A stretch of 11,222 nt of DNA, from positions 1-11,222 of the forward strand of contig JABJQI010000013.1 of the NCBI GenBank assembly GCA_018663485.1, read 5' to 3'. Below, in pieces: positions 1-6,364 of the stretch. Numbering within the stretch: the first letter of the stretch is position 1; each line of letters opens with the position of its first letter. The notes beneath the pieces were generated by a model. The model was given only the letters and a program-made list of their open reading frames with translations. It was not told where the DNA came from and did not search any database. A program made the position numbers and the translations under genes. Source of the stretch: Opitutia bacterium (GTDB lineage: Bacteria > Verrucomicrobiota > Verrucomicrobiia > Opitutales > Coraliomargaritaceae).

Positions 1-1507
1 CGTAGATGCCGATATTGGACGAGAGTGTGGCTGCTAACACGTAGCGACCTAAATAAGCGGCGCGGCTATTGACCTGTAGGTCGTCGTGCAGGATGTCCGG
101 CGTGTTCGGCCAGAAGTTGGGCCAGAAATAGTCCTTGGTCTCGGACTGAGTGAGCTCGGTGAGGTATTCACGCATCTCAGAGGGCGTGTTGCGCCAGGTG
201 AAATAGGTGTAGCCGTGGGTGAACCCAGCTTTGGCCAAGTTGTATTTACGCTTCGGGCGAGTGAAGGCCTCCGCGAGGAAGATGACTTCGGGGTGCGCCG
301 TTTTAATCTCTAGAATACACCAGTTCCAAAATGGGAAGGATTTTGTGTGCGGGTTGTCCACCCGAAAAACTTTAACGCCTGCCTCTATCCAGTAATCAAA
401 TACCGACTTTAGTTCCAACCAGAGGTTTTCCCAATCGTCGCTTTCGAAATTGATTGGCACGATGTCTTGATATTTTTTGGGTGGGTTCTCTGCGTATTGG
501 CAGGTGCCATCAGGGCGCCATTTAAACCATTGCGGCTGCTCTTTGACCCACGGGTGTTCGGGGGAGCATTGGAAAGCGATGTCCATTGCGACTTCGATTT
601 CATAGTCCGCGGCGGCGGTGATGAATGATTTGAAATCATCCAGACTGCCGAGTTCGGTCAAGATGTCTTTGTGCCCGCCGGATTTTGCGCCGATTGCCCA
701 GGGGCTGCCCACGTCGCTTTCTGATGCTGTGAGCGTGTTGTTCTTGCCCTTGCGGAAGGCCTGGCCGATCGGATGGATCGGCGGGAAGTAGACGATGTTA
801 AAGCCCATCCGATCGATTTCGAGCAGGCGGCTTTTCGCGTCTTCGAAGGTGCCGTGGGTTTCGGCATCTGGTCCGCACGAGCGGGGGAAGTATTCGTACC
901 AGGTGCTGAAAGCCGCTAGCTTGCGCTCCACCATGAGTAGGTGGATCGGCGATTGCGTGGCAAGTTTGGCGTCGAAGCAACGGGAAACCAGCCCGCGTAG
1001 TTCTTCACTGTGCGCGGCGTCGATGCGTTCACGGTCGATGCGATCGGAATCCTTGAGGGTGTTACCAAATTCTTTAAGACGGACCTTGTCGTCGCCCTTG
1101 GCACGCTTGGCCGCTTCGAGTACGATGTCGCCGCCGATGGCTAACTCGACGTCAGCTGATTGGCCGTCCTCGAGCTTGCGGGCGAAGCCGTGTCGCCATG
1201 AGCCGAAGTGATCGACGGCTGACATCACGCAATATTCATATAGCCCGATTTCCCAAGGCTGTAAATTGTAGCTCCACTCGTCGTTGCCGGCTTCGTGCAT
1301 TGCGTTTCTGACCCATTCTTTAGCACCTTTACGGCGATGACAGAAATCGACAGTAATAATGTCGTGACTATCGGTGAAGGCATGTGCGCGGAACTCTTGG
1401 GCGTCGCCGATGACGCGTTTGAGTGGATATTTCTCTGCTTCGAGTGCAGGGGTTAGGGTATCGATAATGACGCGGTTGCGCCCTTTAAATTGTTTAAGCA
1501 AACTCAT
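1..1507 (-). CDS. glgE: GlgE-type alpha-1,4-glucan:maltose-1-phosphate maltosyltransferase (3' end cut by window edge)
   Basis: This is a GH13 maltosyltransferase that transfers maltosyl units from alpha-maltose-1-phosphate to the non-reducing end of cytoplasmic alpha-1,4-glucan. I translated 502 uninterrupted codons from ATG at 1507 to the left edge. Visible landmarks are the YFPRSCG stretch near residue 207 that opens the catalytic part, FPPIHPIG near 240, ENPPKKYQDIVPIN near 340, FRVDNPHTK with the probable nucleophile Asp384, FLAEAFTRPK with the probable acid/base Glu413, and PNFWPNTPDIL with Asp471. Asp384 and Glu413 are both offset by exactly 10 from the residues I recall for the Streptomyces enzyme (394 and 423). 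The family is about 660-700 residues, so roughly 160 C-terminal residues lie outside the window. It sits 144 bp downstream of glgM on the same strand, which supplies its donor substrate. No Shine-Dalgarno motif precedes the ATG. Identification is firm; the start is likely but not proven. Confidence 0.95.
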   Translation of the reverse strand, partial: MSLLKQFKGRNRVIIDTLTPALEAEKYPLKRVIGDAQEFRAHAFTDSHDIITVDFCHRRKGAKEWVRNAMHEAGNDEWSYNLQPWEIGLYEYCVMSAVDHFGSWRHGFARKLEDGQSADVELAIGGDIVLEAAKRAKGDDKVRLKEFGNTLKDSDRIDRERIDAAHSEELRGLVSRCFDAKLATQSPIHLLMVERKLAAFSTWYEYFPRSCGPDAETHGTFEDAKSRLLEIDRMGFNIVYFPPIHPIGQAFRKGKNNTLTASESDVGSPWAIGAKSGGHKDILTELGSLDDFKSFITAAADYEIEVAMDIAFQCSPEHPWVKEQPQWFKWRPDGTCQYAENPPKKYQDIVPINFESDDWENLWLELKSVFDYWIEAGVKVFRVDNPHTKSFPFWNWCILEIKTAHPEVIFLAEAFTRPKRKYNLAKAGFTHGYTYFTWRNTPSEMREYLTELTQSETKDYFWPNFWPNTPDILHDDLQVNSRAAYLGRYVLAATLSSNIGIY

Positions 1508-1651
1508 GGGAAAGTGGGAAGGCAAGACGTAGCGCGAGTCGCGCGTAGATGGTTAGTGAGGTCTGCTGAGCTGGCTCCGCAGAGGTGAGTTAAACGGGTG
1601 CCCTCTGGGCAGTTGAAGGAAAAAGGTGGAAAGGTTCGTCTTGTGCGGAGG
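1508..1651 (-). other. glgM-glgE intercistronic spacer with imperfect hairpin
   Basis: This 144-bp spacer separates two genes transcribed in the same direction. It holds one inverted repeat at 1562-1583: TCTGC pairs with GCAGA, one T/C mismatch follows, then GAGC pairs with GCTC around a two-base loop (so the innermost pair is probably open). No T-run follows it on the minus strand, so it does not look like an intrinsic terminator. It could be a processing or stabilising stem in a glgM-glgE transcript, or chance. Confidence 0.3.
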
Positions 1652-2860
1652 TTATTTCTGTTGAATCAGGTCTTGGTAGAGTACCTGCGTTTGTTGGGCG
1701 ATGGAGGTCCAGCTGAAGTGCTCGATCGCGCGTTGGCGGCCAGCCTTGCCGAATGCTTCGCGGCGCTCTGGGTTTTCCATCAGTCGGTTAACTTGATGTG
1801 CGAGATCCTTGGCGAAGGCTTCGGGATTGAGTGGACTGAACGGGCTGTCGTGACTCTGCGCGAGGGGCACGAGATAGCCAGTCTCATCATGCACGACGAC
1901 TTCGGGGATGCCGCCGATGGCTGAACCGACGACCGGCGTTTCGCAGGCCATGGCTTCGAGATTGATGATGCCAAAGGGCTCGTAAACGGACGGGCAGCAA
2001 AAAACGGCTGCGCCGGAATAGAGTTTGATGACGGTTGGCTTATCGACCATTTCGTCGATCCAGAAGATGCCGTCGCGCGCTTGCGTGGCGGCGCTGATGG
2101 CGGTTTTCATTTCCGCTGCGATCTCAGGCGTGTCGGGAGCACCGGCGCAGAGCACGATCTGGAAGCTCGGGTGCATGTGCTTGATCGCTTCGACGAGATG
2201 AATGATGCCTTTTTGGCGGGTAATACGACCAACGAATAGCAAGTAAGGTTGGTCTTTATCGATACCGAAGCGATCGAGTGCTTCGGTCGCGTCTTGCTTG
2301 TAATATTCGGTCGGATCGATGCCGTTGTAGATGATGTGTAGTTTAGCGGGATCGACGTTAAAGTGCTGCATCACGTCGGCCTTGGTGCCTTCAGATACGC
2401 AGACCACCGCGTCGGCCATTTCAATCGCGGTCTTTTCGACCCAGCTGCTGCAGTCATAGCCACCGCCGAGCTGTTCACGCTTCCATGGGCGCAGCGGCTC
2501 TAGTGAATGCGCGGTGACGACGAGCGGGATGCCGTAGTTGAGCTTAGTGAGGATGCCAGCCATGTGGGTGTACCAAGTGTGGCAGTGAACGATGTCGGAA
2601 TCGTTGCCATCGGTGTTGAAATCGAGACTTTGCTGGAGGCAGGCGAACACGCTTTGTAATTTTTCTGGGCAGGTGTAGCCGCTCTTATCAACTTGGTAGC
2701 CTTTGGTGGTTAGAGTTGACCCTGTGGCGTTTTGATCGCCGAAGCAACGCACGTCGACGTCTATTAACTCAGACAGTTCACGGGTGAGGTAGTCCACATG
2801 GACACCAGCGCCGCCGTAAATGTGGGGAGGGAATTCGTTAGTATATATAAGAGACTTCAT
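1652..2860 (-). CDS. glgM: GT4 glycosyltransferase, GlgM-type alpha-maltose-1-phosphate synthase (often annotated glycogen synthase)
   Basis: The 402-residue product is a GT-B fold, family GT4 cytoplasmic glycosyltransferase. Its closest recognisable relatives are the actinobacterial 'GlgA/GlgM' enzymes (about 387-400 residues), which join ADP-glucose and glucose-1-phosphate to give alpha-maltose-1-phosphate. Landmarks are the N-terminal glycine loop YGGAGVHVDYL at 15-25, HCHTWYTHMAG at 92-102, the family-typical TAHSLEPLRPWKREQLGGGY at 116-135, GRITRQKG with Arg212 and Lys217 (donor phosphate binding), and EPFGIINLEAM at 294-304 with the two glutamates of the E-x7-E motif. Family knowledge says GlgM-type enzymes can also elongate glucan weakly, so 'glycogen synthase' is the alternative label. 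The immediate downstream neighbour glgE consumes maltose-1-phosphate, which favours the GlgM reading. The ATG at 2860 gives a proper Rossmann start (MKSLIYTNEFPP). The leader has no Shine-Dalgarno motif. Confidence 0.9.
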   Translation of the reverse strand: MKSLIYTNEFPPHIYGGAGVHVDYLTRELSELIDVDVRCFGDQNATGSTLTTKGYQVDKSGYTCPEKLQSVFACLQQSLDFNTDGNDSDIVHCHTWYTHMAGILTKLNYGIPLVVTAHSLEPLRPWKREQLGGGYDCSSWVEKTAIEMADAVVCVSEGTKADVMQHFNVDPAKLHIIYNGIDPTEYYKQDATEALDRFGIDKDQPYLLFVGRITRQKGIIHLVEAIKHMHPSFQIVLCAGAPDTPEIAAEMKTAISAATQARDGIFWIDEMVDKPTVIKLYSGAAVFCCPSVYEPFGIINLEAMACETPVVGSAIGGIPEVVVHDETGYLVPLAQSHDSPFSPLNPEAFAKDLAHQVNRLMENPERREAFGKAGRQRAIEHFSWTSIAQQTQVLYQDLIQQK

Positions 2861-3104
2861 GAGACGGCAGTAAAGGTGTCGTTATGCTTGAAGGGGGCAA
2901 TTCTAATCGCTTGCTTGGCACATTGCGTGCCGTCACGTCCGTCTAGGTACGATGTTTTTTCGCTAATTGGCGCTGCCAGTCTCTTGGGTCCGATGCCTTT
3001 CGGCTCACGCCGGCACTCATTCGGTTTCTTCTTAGTATGCATCGTTTGTCTTCCCGGTCCATCAAGATTGCAAGTGTGCTTTTAAGAACAGGCGATTGAG
3101 TTGC

Positions 3105-3141
3105 CAGCAGCAATGTGGGCGACTCGCCCACATTGCTGCTG
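3105..3141. repeat. Perfect 37-bp palindrome (18-bp arms, one-base centre)
   Basis: The left arm CAGCAGCAATGTGGGCGA (3105-3122) is the exact reverse complement of 3124-3141, around C3123. The symmetry stops abruptly at both ends. The inner 17 bases, GTGGGCGACTCGCCCAC (3115-3131), recur exactly at 5621-5637. In RNA this would be a very stable hairpin, but no T-run follows on either strand. It lies between glgM (start 2860) and the 3' end of the glutaredoxin gene, both on the minus strand. It resembles a REP-like extragenic palindrome; a transcript-end stem for the glutaredoxin mRNA is possible. Confidence 0.85.
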
Positions 3142-3155
3142 TGTTACTGTAAATG

Positions 3156-3170
3156 AGGGCGAGTCGTCCT
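3156..3170. repeat. Degenerate copy of the GGGCGA(n)TCGCCC palindrome
   Basis: AGGGCGAGTCGTCCT is symmetric apart from one G-T wobble and shares the GGGCGA-n-TCG core with the palindromes at 3115-3131 and 5621-5637. It lies only 14 bp from the end of the 37-bp palindrome, so the two may be a pair of repeat units. It is short, so relatedness is suggestive only. Confidence 0.45.
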
Positions 3171-3230
3171 ATCTCCTTTACTCACTATTCGATGGATGAA
3201 CCTAAAGGAAGCCACTAGCTCTGCTGGCAC

Positions 3231-3248
3231 AAGCAGGCATGCCTGCTT
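3231..3248. repeat. Perfect 18-bp palindrome AAGCAGGCATGCCTGCTT
   Basis: The 18 bases are self-complementary with no spacer, so in DNA they form a symmetric site and in RNA a stem with an opened centre. The site is downstream of the glutaredoxin stop on that gene's strand, without a T-run. Its right end reads TGCCTGCTTCAC, similar to the TGCCTGTGTCAC end of the repeat at 7323-7372, so it might be a shrunken member of that family. That link is speculative. Confidence 0.6.
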
Positions 3249-3326
3249 CACTGCTCAGGAGCCCCAGTGAATACGGTGTATTTTCGTGTCTCTGTAGCGA
3301 GTTCCACCGATGTGGCGCTCTGGTAG

Positions 3327-3614
3327 CTAGTTCTCGCTGTCACTGATGCCCAGGTTATGCCGGACTTCGGGGAACTCGTTGAGTTCGGCGAGGAATTCAT
3401 CGACTGAAAAGTCCGCTACGATAAAGTCGCCATATTCAAAGGTCGGTGCATTGGTCTGGCCGCTGATGGAAACCATCGCATCCATATCTTTTGCATTTTC
3501 GTCCACGTCGCGTAGATCGAGGTCGACGCCTTGTGAGTTTAAAAAGGAGAGTGCTTGCCGGCACCATGGGCAGTCGGCTTTTACATAAAGAATAGGCTTT
3601 AGTATGCGACTCAT
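3327..3614 (-). CDS. Small glutaredoxin-like thioredoxin-fold protein
   Basis: The 95-residue product has a glutaredoxin layout: strand KPILYVKAD, then the dithiol CPWC motif (Cys15, Cys18), a helix, a second strand (VDLDLRDVDEN), a helix, and the TNAPTFEYGDFIVADFS stretch with the cis-proline expected of glutathione/thiol-binding loops. Glutaredoxins reduce protein disulfides or mixed glutathione disulfides in the cytoplasm. The usual TVPT before the third strand is here NAPT, a mild departure. A longer frame begins at a TTG at 3653, but the ATG at 3614 (MSRILKPILYVK) puts the first strand where the family has it, so I chose that. It is divergent from serA with a 253-bp gap between the starts. 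No Shine-Dalgarno motif is present. The physiological partner cannot be told from this window. Confidence 0.85.
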   Translation of the reverse strand: MSRILKPILYVKADCPWCRQALSFLNSQGVDLDLRDVDENAKDMDAMVSISGQTNAPTFEYGDFIVADFSVDEFLAELNEFPEVRHNLGISDSEN

Positions 3615-3621
3615 AACTAAT

Positions 3622-3640
3622 TTAAACGTTAAGCGTTTAA
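3622..3640 (-). promoter_or_regulatory. 7-5-7 inverted repeat just upstream of the glutaredoxin start; possible operator or leader stem
   Basis: TTAAACG (3622-3628) and CGTTTAA (3634-3640) are exact inverted copies around TTAAG, ending 7 bp before the glutaredoxin ATG. On the minus strand a TTGTCA (centred near 3651) lies 16 bp upstream of TAACGT inside the repeat, a possible -35/-10 pair. If so, transcription would begin almost at the ATG. Both the operator reading and the promoter are inference. Confidence 0.35.
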
Positions 3641-3867
3641 GCGGCTCTGACAACGTGAATTGCGACTTTTAGTGGCTTTAATTGTGTGCTATTGCTTTGG
3701 GGTAAAATCTTTGTAGTGGCACCGATCGCAGATGCTTTAGGCTGATTCAATCGTAAATATGTGACAGTTGGATGACGCTATGATGGGCTTTCTTAAAAAG
3801 AACATGCGCCGAAGTGCTTCTTTTCGTTGCAATTCGGTGGTGGTGAAATTTACTGCTCCGCTTTCCT

Positions 3868-5454
3868 ATGAAAATTCTAATCGCAGACCGTATCTCTCCC
3901 ATTGGTGTTGATTTGTTCAAATCTGAAGAAGGTTTTGAAGTAATCGAGGCTTATGGCTCCACTCCTGAGCAGCTCCTTGAAATCGTTAAGGACGTCGATG
4001 CGATTGCATTGCGCTCTGATACGCGAGTGACTGCTGAGGTCGTCGCAGCCGCGCCGAAGCTCAAAGTCGTCGGTCGTGCGGGCGTCGGTGTCGATAATAT
4101 CGACATCGAAGCAGCCACAGACGGCGGTGTGATCGTGATGAATACGCCGACTGGTAACACGCTGGCCACTGCGGAGCTCACTTTCACGCACATGCTAGCT
4201 GGCACTCGCCCGATCGTGCAGGCTTCTGCCAGTATGACAGCAGGCCGCTGGGATCGTAAGCTCTACACCGGTTCTGAGCTCAACGGCAAGACACTCGGCG
4301 TGCTCGGCATGGGCCGCATCGGAGCCGAAGTCGCCAAGCGCGCACAGGCTTTCAACATGACCGTTCTCGGCTATGACCCGTACTTGACTGAATCCCGCGC
4401 GAATACACTCGGCGTGAAGCTTTCTACACTCGACGAAGTGATCGAGCATGCAGACTACATCACAACACACATGCCGCTCACTGCGGATACTAAGCACATG
4501 CTCAACGCCGATGCATTCGGCCGCATGAAGGATGGCGTCCGCGTCTTCAATTGCGCGCGTGGTGGTATCATCGAAGAAGCTGCGCTGATCGAAGCTCTGA
4601 ACTCAGGCAAAGTCGCCGCCGCTGGTCTTGACGTTTACGAAGACGAGCCGCCGGCAGAAGATAGCCCGCTTCGCCAGATCAAGAATCTAGTGCTCACTCC
4701 ACACCTCGGTGCTTCCACTCAAGAAGCTCAGGAGAATGTCGGCATCGACGTGGCGAAGCAAATGATCGAAGCCCTCAAGGGTGAGATGGTTCGCAATGCG
4801 CTCAACATGCCATCGCTCGACCCGAAGGCACTGGCGCAGATCGCTCCTTACCTGACACTTGGCGAAAAGCTCGGCACATTCTCACAGCAACTTGCACCGG
4901 AAGGCGTCGAGAAGATCACGATGCGCTACTTCGGTAAGATTACTGAACTCGACACATTGCCTCTCAGCTACGCGATCCAGCGCGGCTACCTTCGCGAAAT
5001 TTCCGATAACGTCAACGACGTCAATGCGCCGAAGAAGATCGCTCGCTTGGGCATCGAAACGGAGCAGGTGAAGAGCTCGGCACATGCTGAATTCACTGAA
5101 CTAGTCGAAGTTCAAGTCACTAGCAAAAGCGGCAAGGTTCGCACGATCGGTGGCACATTGGTTGGTAAAAATCAGACGCCACGCATCGTCACTATCGATG
5201 GGCATGGCGTCGAGGTGAACACTGATGCGACACTCCTAGTGCTGAAGAACCAGGACGTTCCTGGTATCGTCGGTTTCATCGGGGTGACACTTGGCGAAGA
5301 CAATGTAAATATCGCCAATATGTCGCTTAGTCGCGGTCAAGGCGAAGGTTTTGCAGTCAGCGTCTTCGAACTTGATAGCGCACCTTCCGAGGTTGCTGCC
5401 AAGAAGATCGCGGAGCATGTTGCAATCGACAAGTATCGCGTGATCAGCCTCTAA
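3868..5454 (+). CDS. serA: D-3-phosphoglycerate dehydrogenase, long ACT-domain form
   Basis: This enzyme oxidises 3-phosphoglycerate to 3-phosphohydroxypyruvate with NAD+, the first step of serine synthesis in the cytoplasm. The 528-residue length matches the long Bacillus/Mycobacterium form with an extra intervening (ASB) domain, not the 410-residue E. coli form. Visible are GRAGVGVDNID at 69-79, the nucleotide-binding GMGRIG at 147-152 followed by Asp170, the catalytic Arg231 in NCARGGI, Glu260 in DVYEDEPP, and His279 in TPHLGAST. Residues about 317-450 form the intervening domain. The ACT domain begins near 455 with LLVLKNQDVPGIVG and probably senses serine. The ATG at 3868 places the MKILIADRIS strand correctly; the leader TTTACTGCTCCGCTTTCCT has no Shine-Dalgarno motif. 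The 253-bp gap to the divergent glutaredoxin gene contains no obvious gene. An intrinsic terminator follows. Confidence 0.97.
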   Translation: MKILIADRISPIGVDLFKSEEGFEVIEAYGSTPEQLLEIVKDVDAIALRSDTRVTAEVVAAAPKLKVVGRAGVGVDNIDIEAATDGGVIVMNTPTGNTLATAELTFTHMLAGTRPIVQASASMTAGRWDRKLYTGSELNGKTLGVLGMGRIGAEVAKRAQAFNMTVLGYDPYLTESRANTLGVKLSTLDEVIEHADYITTHMPLTADTKHMLNADAFGRMKDGVRVFNCARGGIIEEAALIEALNSGKVAAAGLDVYEDEPPAEDSPLRQIKNLVLTPHLGASTQEAQENVGIDVAKQMIEALKGEMVRNALNMPSLDPKALAQIAPYLTLGEKLGTFSQQLAPEGVEKITMRYFGKITELDTLPLSYAIQRGYLREISDNVNDVNAPKKIARLGIETEQVKSSAHAEFTELVEVQVTSKSGKVRTIGGTLVGKNQTPRIVTIDGHGVEVNTDATLLVLKNQDVPGIVGFIGVTLGEDNVNIANMSLSRGQGEGFAVSVFELDSAPSEVAAKKIAEHVAIDKYRVISL

Positions 5455-5468
5455 GGAATTATTTTAAG

Positions 5469-5533
5469 CCGCAGAGCGCGCGCCGGGAGCGGAGATGGAT
5501 TCTCTGTTGCCATCGCGCGCTCTGCGGTTTTTT
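5469..5533 (+). terminator. Strong intrinsic terminator after serA
   Basis: CCGCAGAGCGCGCG (5469-5482) pairs perfectly over 14 bp with 5514-5527 and is followed at once by six T (5528-5533). The 31-base loop can form an inner GATGG/CCATC stem. It starts 15 bp after the serA stop, so serA is likely transcribed alone. The arm is symmetric, but there is no matching A-run on the left, so it acts for the plus strand. Confidence 0.92.
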
Positions 5534-5620
5534 ATGGGGTCCCTTTTTTAGTTTTTTGCTTCTAACTTCTCAATGCGTGTGATCCTGGCGTAAAGCCCTA
5601 TGCGCAGTTATTATGAAAGT

Positions 5621-5637
5621 GTGGGCGACTCGCCCAC
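5621..5637. repeat. Second exact copy of GTGGGCGACTCGCCCAC palindrome
   Basis: These 17 bases are identical to the heart of the 37-bp palindrome (3115-3131), about 2.5 kb away. Here the flanking arms are not symmetric, so only the 17-bp core is shared. It lies between the serA terminator and plsY. A longer plsY reading frame from 5613 would run through it, which is one reason to reject that start. Confidence 0.8.
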
Positions 5638-5705
5638 GTCAACCAATAGGTGGCGGGGCGGCCTCACTCCATTACATCACGAATGCTCCATCGTTTCTAT
5701 CGAAT

Positions 5706-6305
5706 ATGACATCTCTCAACATCACGCTCGTTTCCATCGTCGGCTATTTGCTCGGCGCCATTAGTTTTGCTGTGATCGTCGCCCGTAGCCAGGGGGTCGA
5801 TATTCTTAAGTATGGCAGCGGCAATCCGGGAGCGACGAATGTGACGCGTGCGCTCGGTTCGAAATATGGCAATATTGTCTTTGCCTGTGACGCGCTCAAA
5901 GGGTTCGTCGCGGCGGGTTGGCCGTTGCTGTGGCTCGGCGAAGCGGGGCTGAAGCTCGGCATCATTGGGCTGATTGCTTCGATCATTGGGCATAGCTTCT
6001 CAGTGTTCTTGAAATTTAAAGGTGGCAAAGGCGTTGCCACGACCATGGGCGGCTTGGTGGCGATTATGTGGCCAGCTTTGTTTATCGGTGTGGCCGTTTG
6101 GGCTGCGATCTTCTTCACGGTCCGCATGGTTGCACTTGCTTCGATCTTGTTTGCCGTGAGTTTGCCGGTCAGTGCCTACTATCTCTATGGCGCGGGAGAC
6201 CCTCGATTGACGCTGGGTGTGGTGCTGGGCGTGCTGATCGTGGTGCGGCACCGCTCCAATATTGCTCGCATGTTTCAGGGCACTGAAAGCAGCTTTAAGA
6301 AATAG
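5706..6305 (+). CDS. plsY: Acyl-phosphate:glycerol-3-phosphate acyltransferase
   Basis: PlsY is an inner-membrane enzyme that transfers an acyl group from acyl-phosphate (made by PlsX, not in this window) to sn-glycerol-3-phosphate, giving lysophosphatidic acid, the first step of phospholipid synthesis. From ATG 5706 the product is 199 residues, the usual size. All three signature motifs are present: GSGNPGATN at 37-45, KFKGGKGVAT at 103-112 and RHRSNIARMFQGTE at 181-194. His96 in the IIGHSFS helix lies just before motif 2. About seven hydrophobic segments fit the known seven-helix topology. The frame extends upstream to 5613, but that adds a 31-residue tail reading through the palindromic repeat. 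The shorter start MTSLNITLVSIVGYLLGAIS begins directly with helix 1. It follows the serA terminator, so it needs its own promoter, which I could not locate confidently. Confidence 0.95.
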   Translation: MTSLNITLVSIVGYLLGAISFAVIVARSQGVDILKYGSGNPGATNVTRALGSKYGNIVFACDALKGFVAAGWPLLWLGEAGLKLGIIGLIASIIGHSFSVFLKFKGGKGVATTMGGLVAIMWPALFIGVAVWAAIFFTVRMVALASILFAVSLPVSAYYLYGAGDPRLTLGVVLGVLIVVRHRSNIARMFQGTESSFKK

Positions 6306-6364
6306 ACCGAGTTGGTGGCAATTAGTTGACGAGCTTTAGGGGGTTAGTTTTTGTCCGTCGCGTT

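Larger units (their letters stand above)
2861..3326. other. 466-bp non-coding region upstream of glgM, rich in palindromes
   Basis: No convincing gene is seen here; the open frames in it have no recognisable motif. On the minus strand it is the presumed leader/promoter region of glgM. It carries a 5-bp hairpin GGCAC-ATTGC-GTGCC at 2917-2931, and a nested structure at 2994-3015 in which TGCC/GGCA enclose GGC-TCAC-GCC. The part nearer the glutaredoxin gene contains the palindromes listed separately (3105-3141, 3156-3170, 3231-3248). None is followed by a convincing T-run on either strand, so none is a standard terminator. I could not pick a reliable promoter. Confidence 0.5.

Noticed and set aside
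795..1211. 138-codon plus-strand open frame across glgE
   Set aside because: It is an antisense shadow of the intact GlgE frame with no recognisable protein features.
2857..3131. Small open frames on both strands upstream of glgM
   Set aside because: No motif or family match, overlapping frames on both strands, and one runs into the palindrome; most likely non-coding.
3615..3653. Longer glutaredoxin start at TTG 3653
   Set aside because: It needs a TTG start and reads through the inverted repeat; ATG 3614 gives the normal family N-terminus.
3700..3720. TAAAAT as a -10 box for serA
   Set aside because: The best upstream TTGTGT is only 15 bp away and a poor -35; not supportable.
5490..5498. 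CGGAGATGG in the serA terminator loop, identical to the core of repeat copy 3 (7467-7475)
   Set aside because: Only 9 bases shared and the surrounding sequence does not match; probably coincidence.
5613..5705. 31-residue N-terminal extension of PlsY from ATG 5613
   Set aside because: It reads through the palindromic repeat, lacks family support, and the ATG at 5706 begins directly at the first membrane helix.
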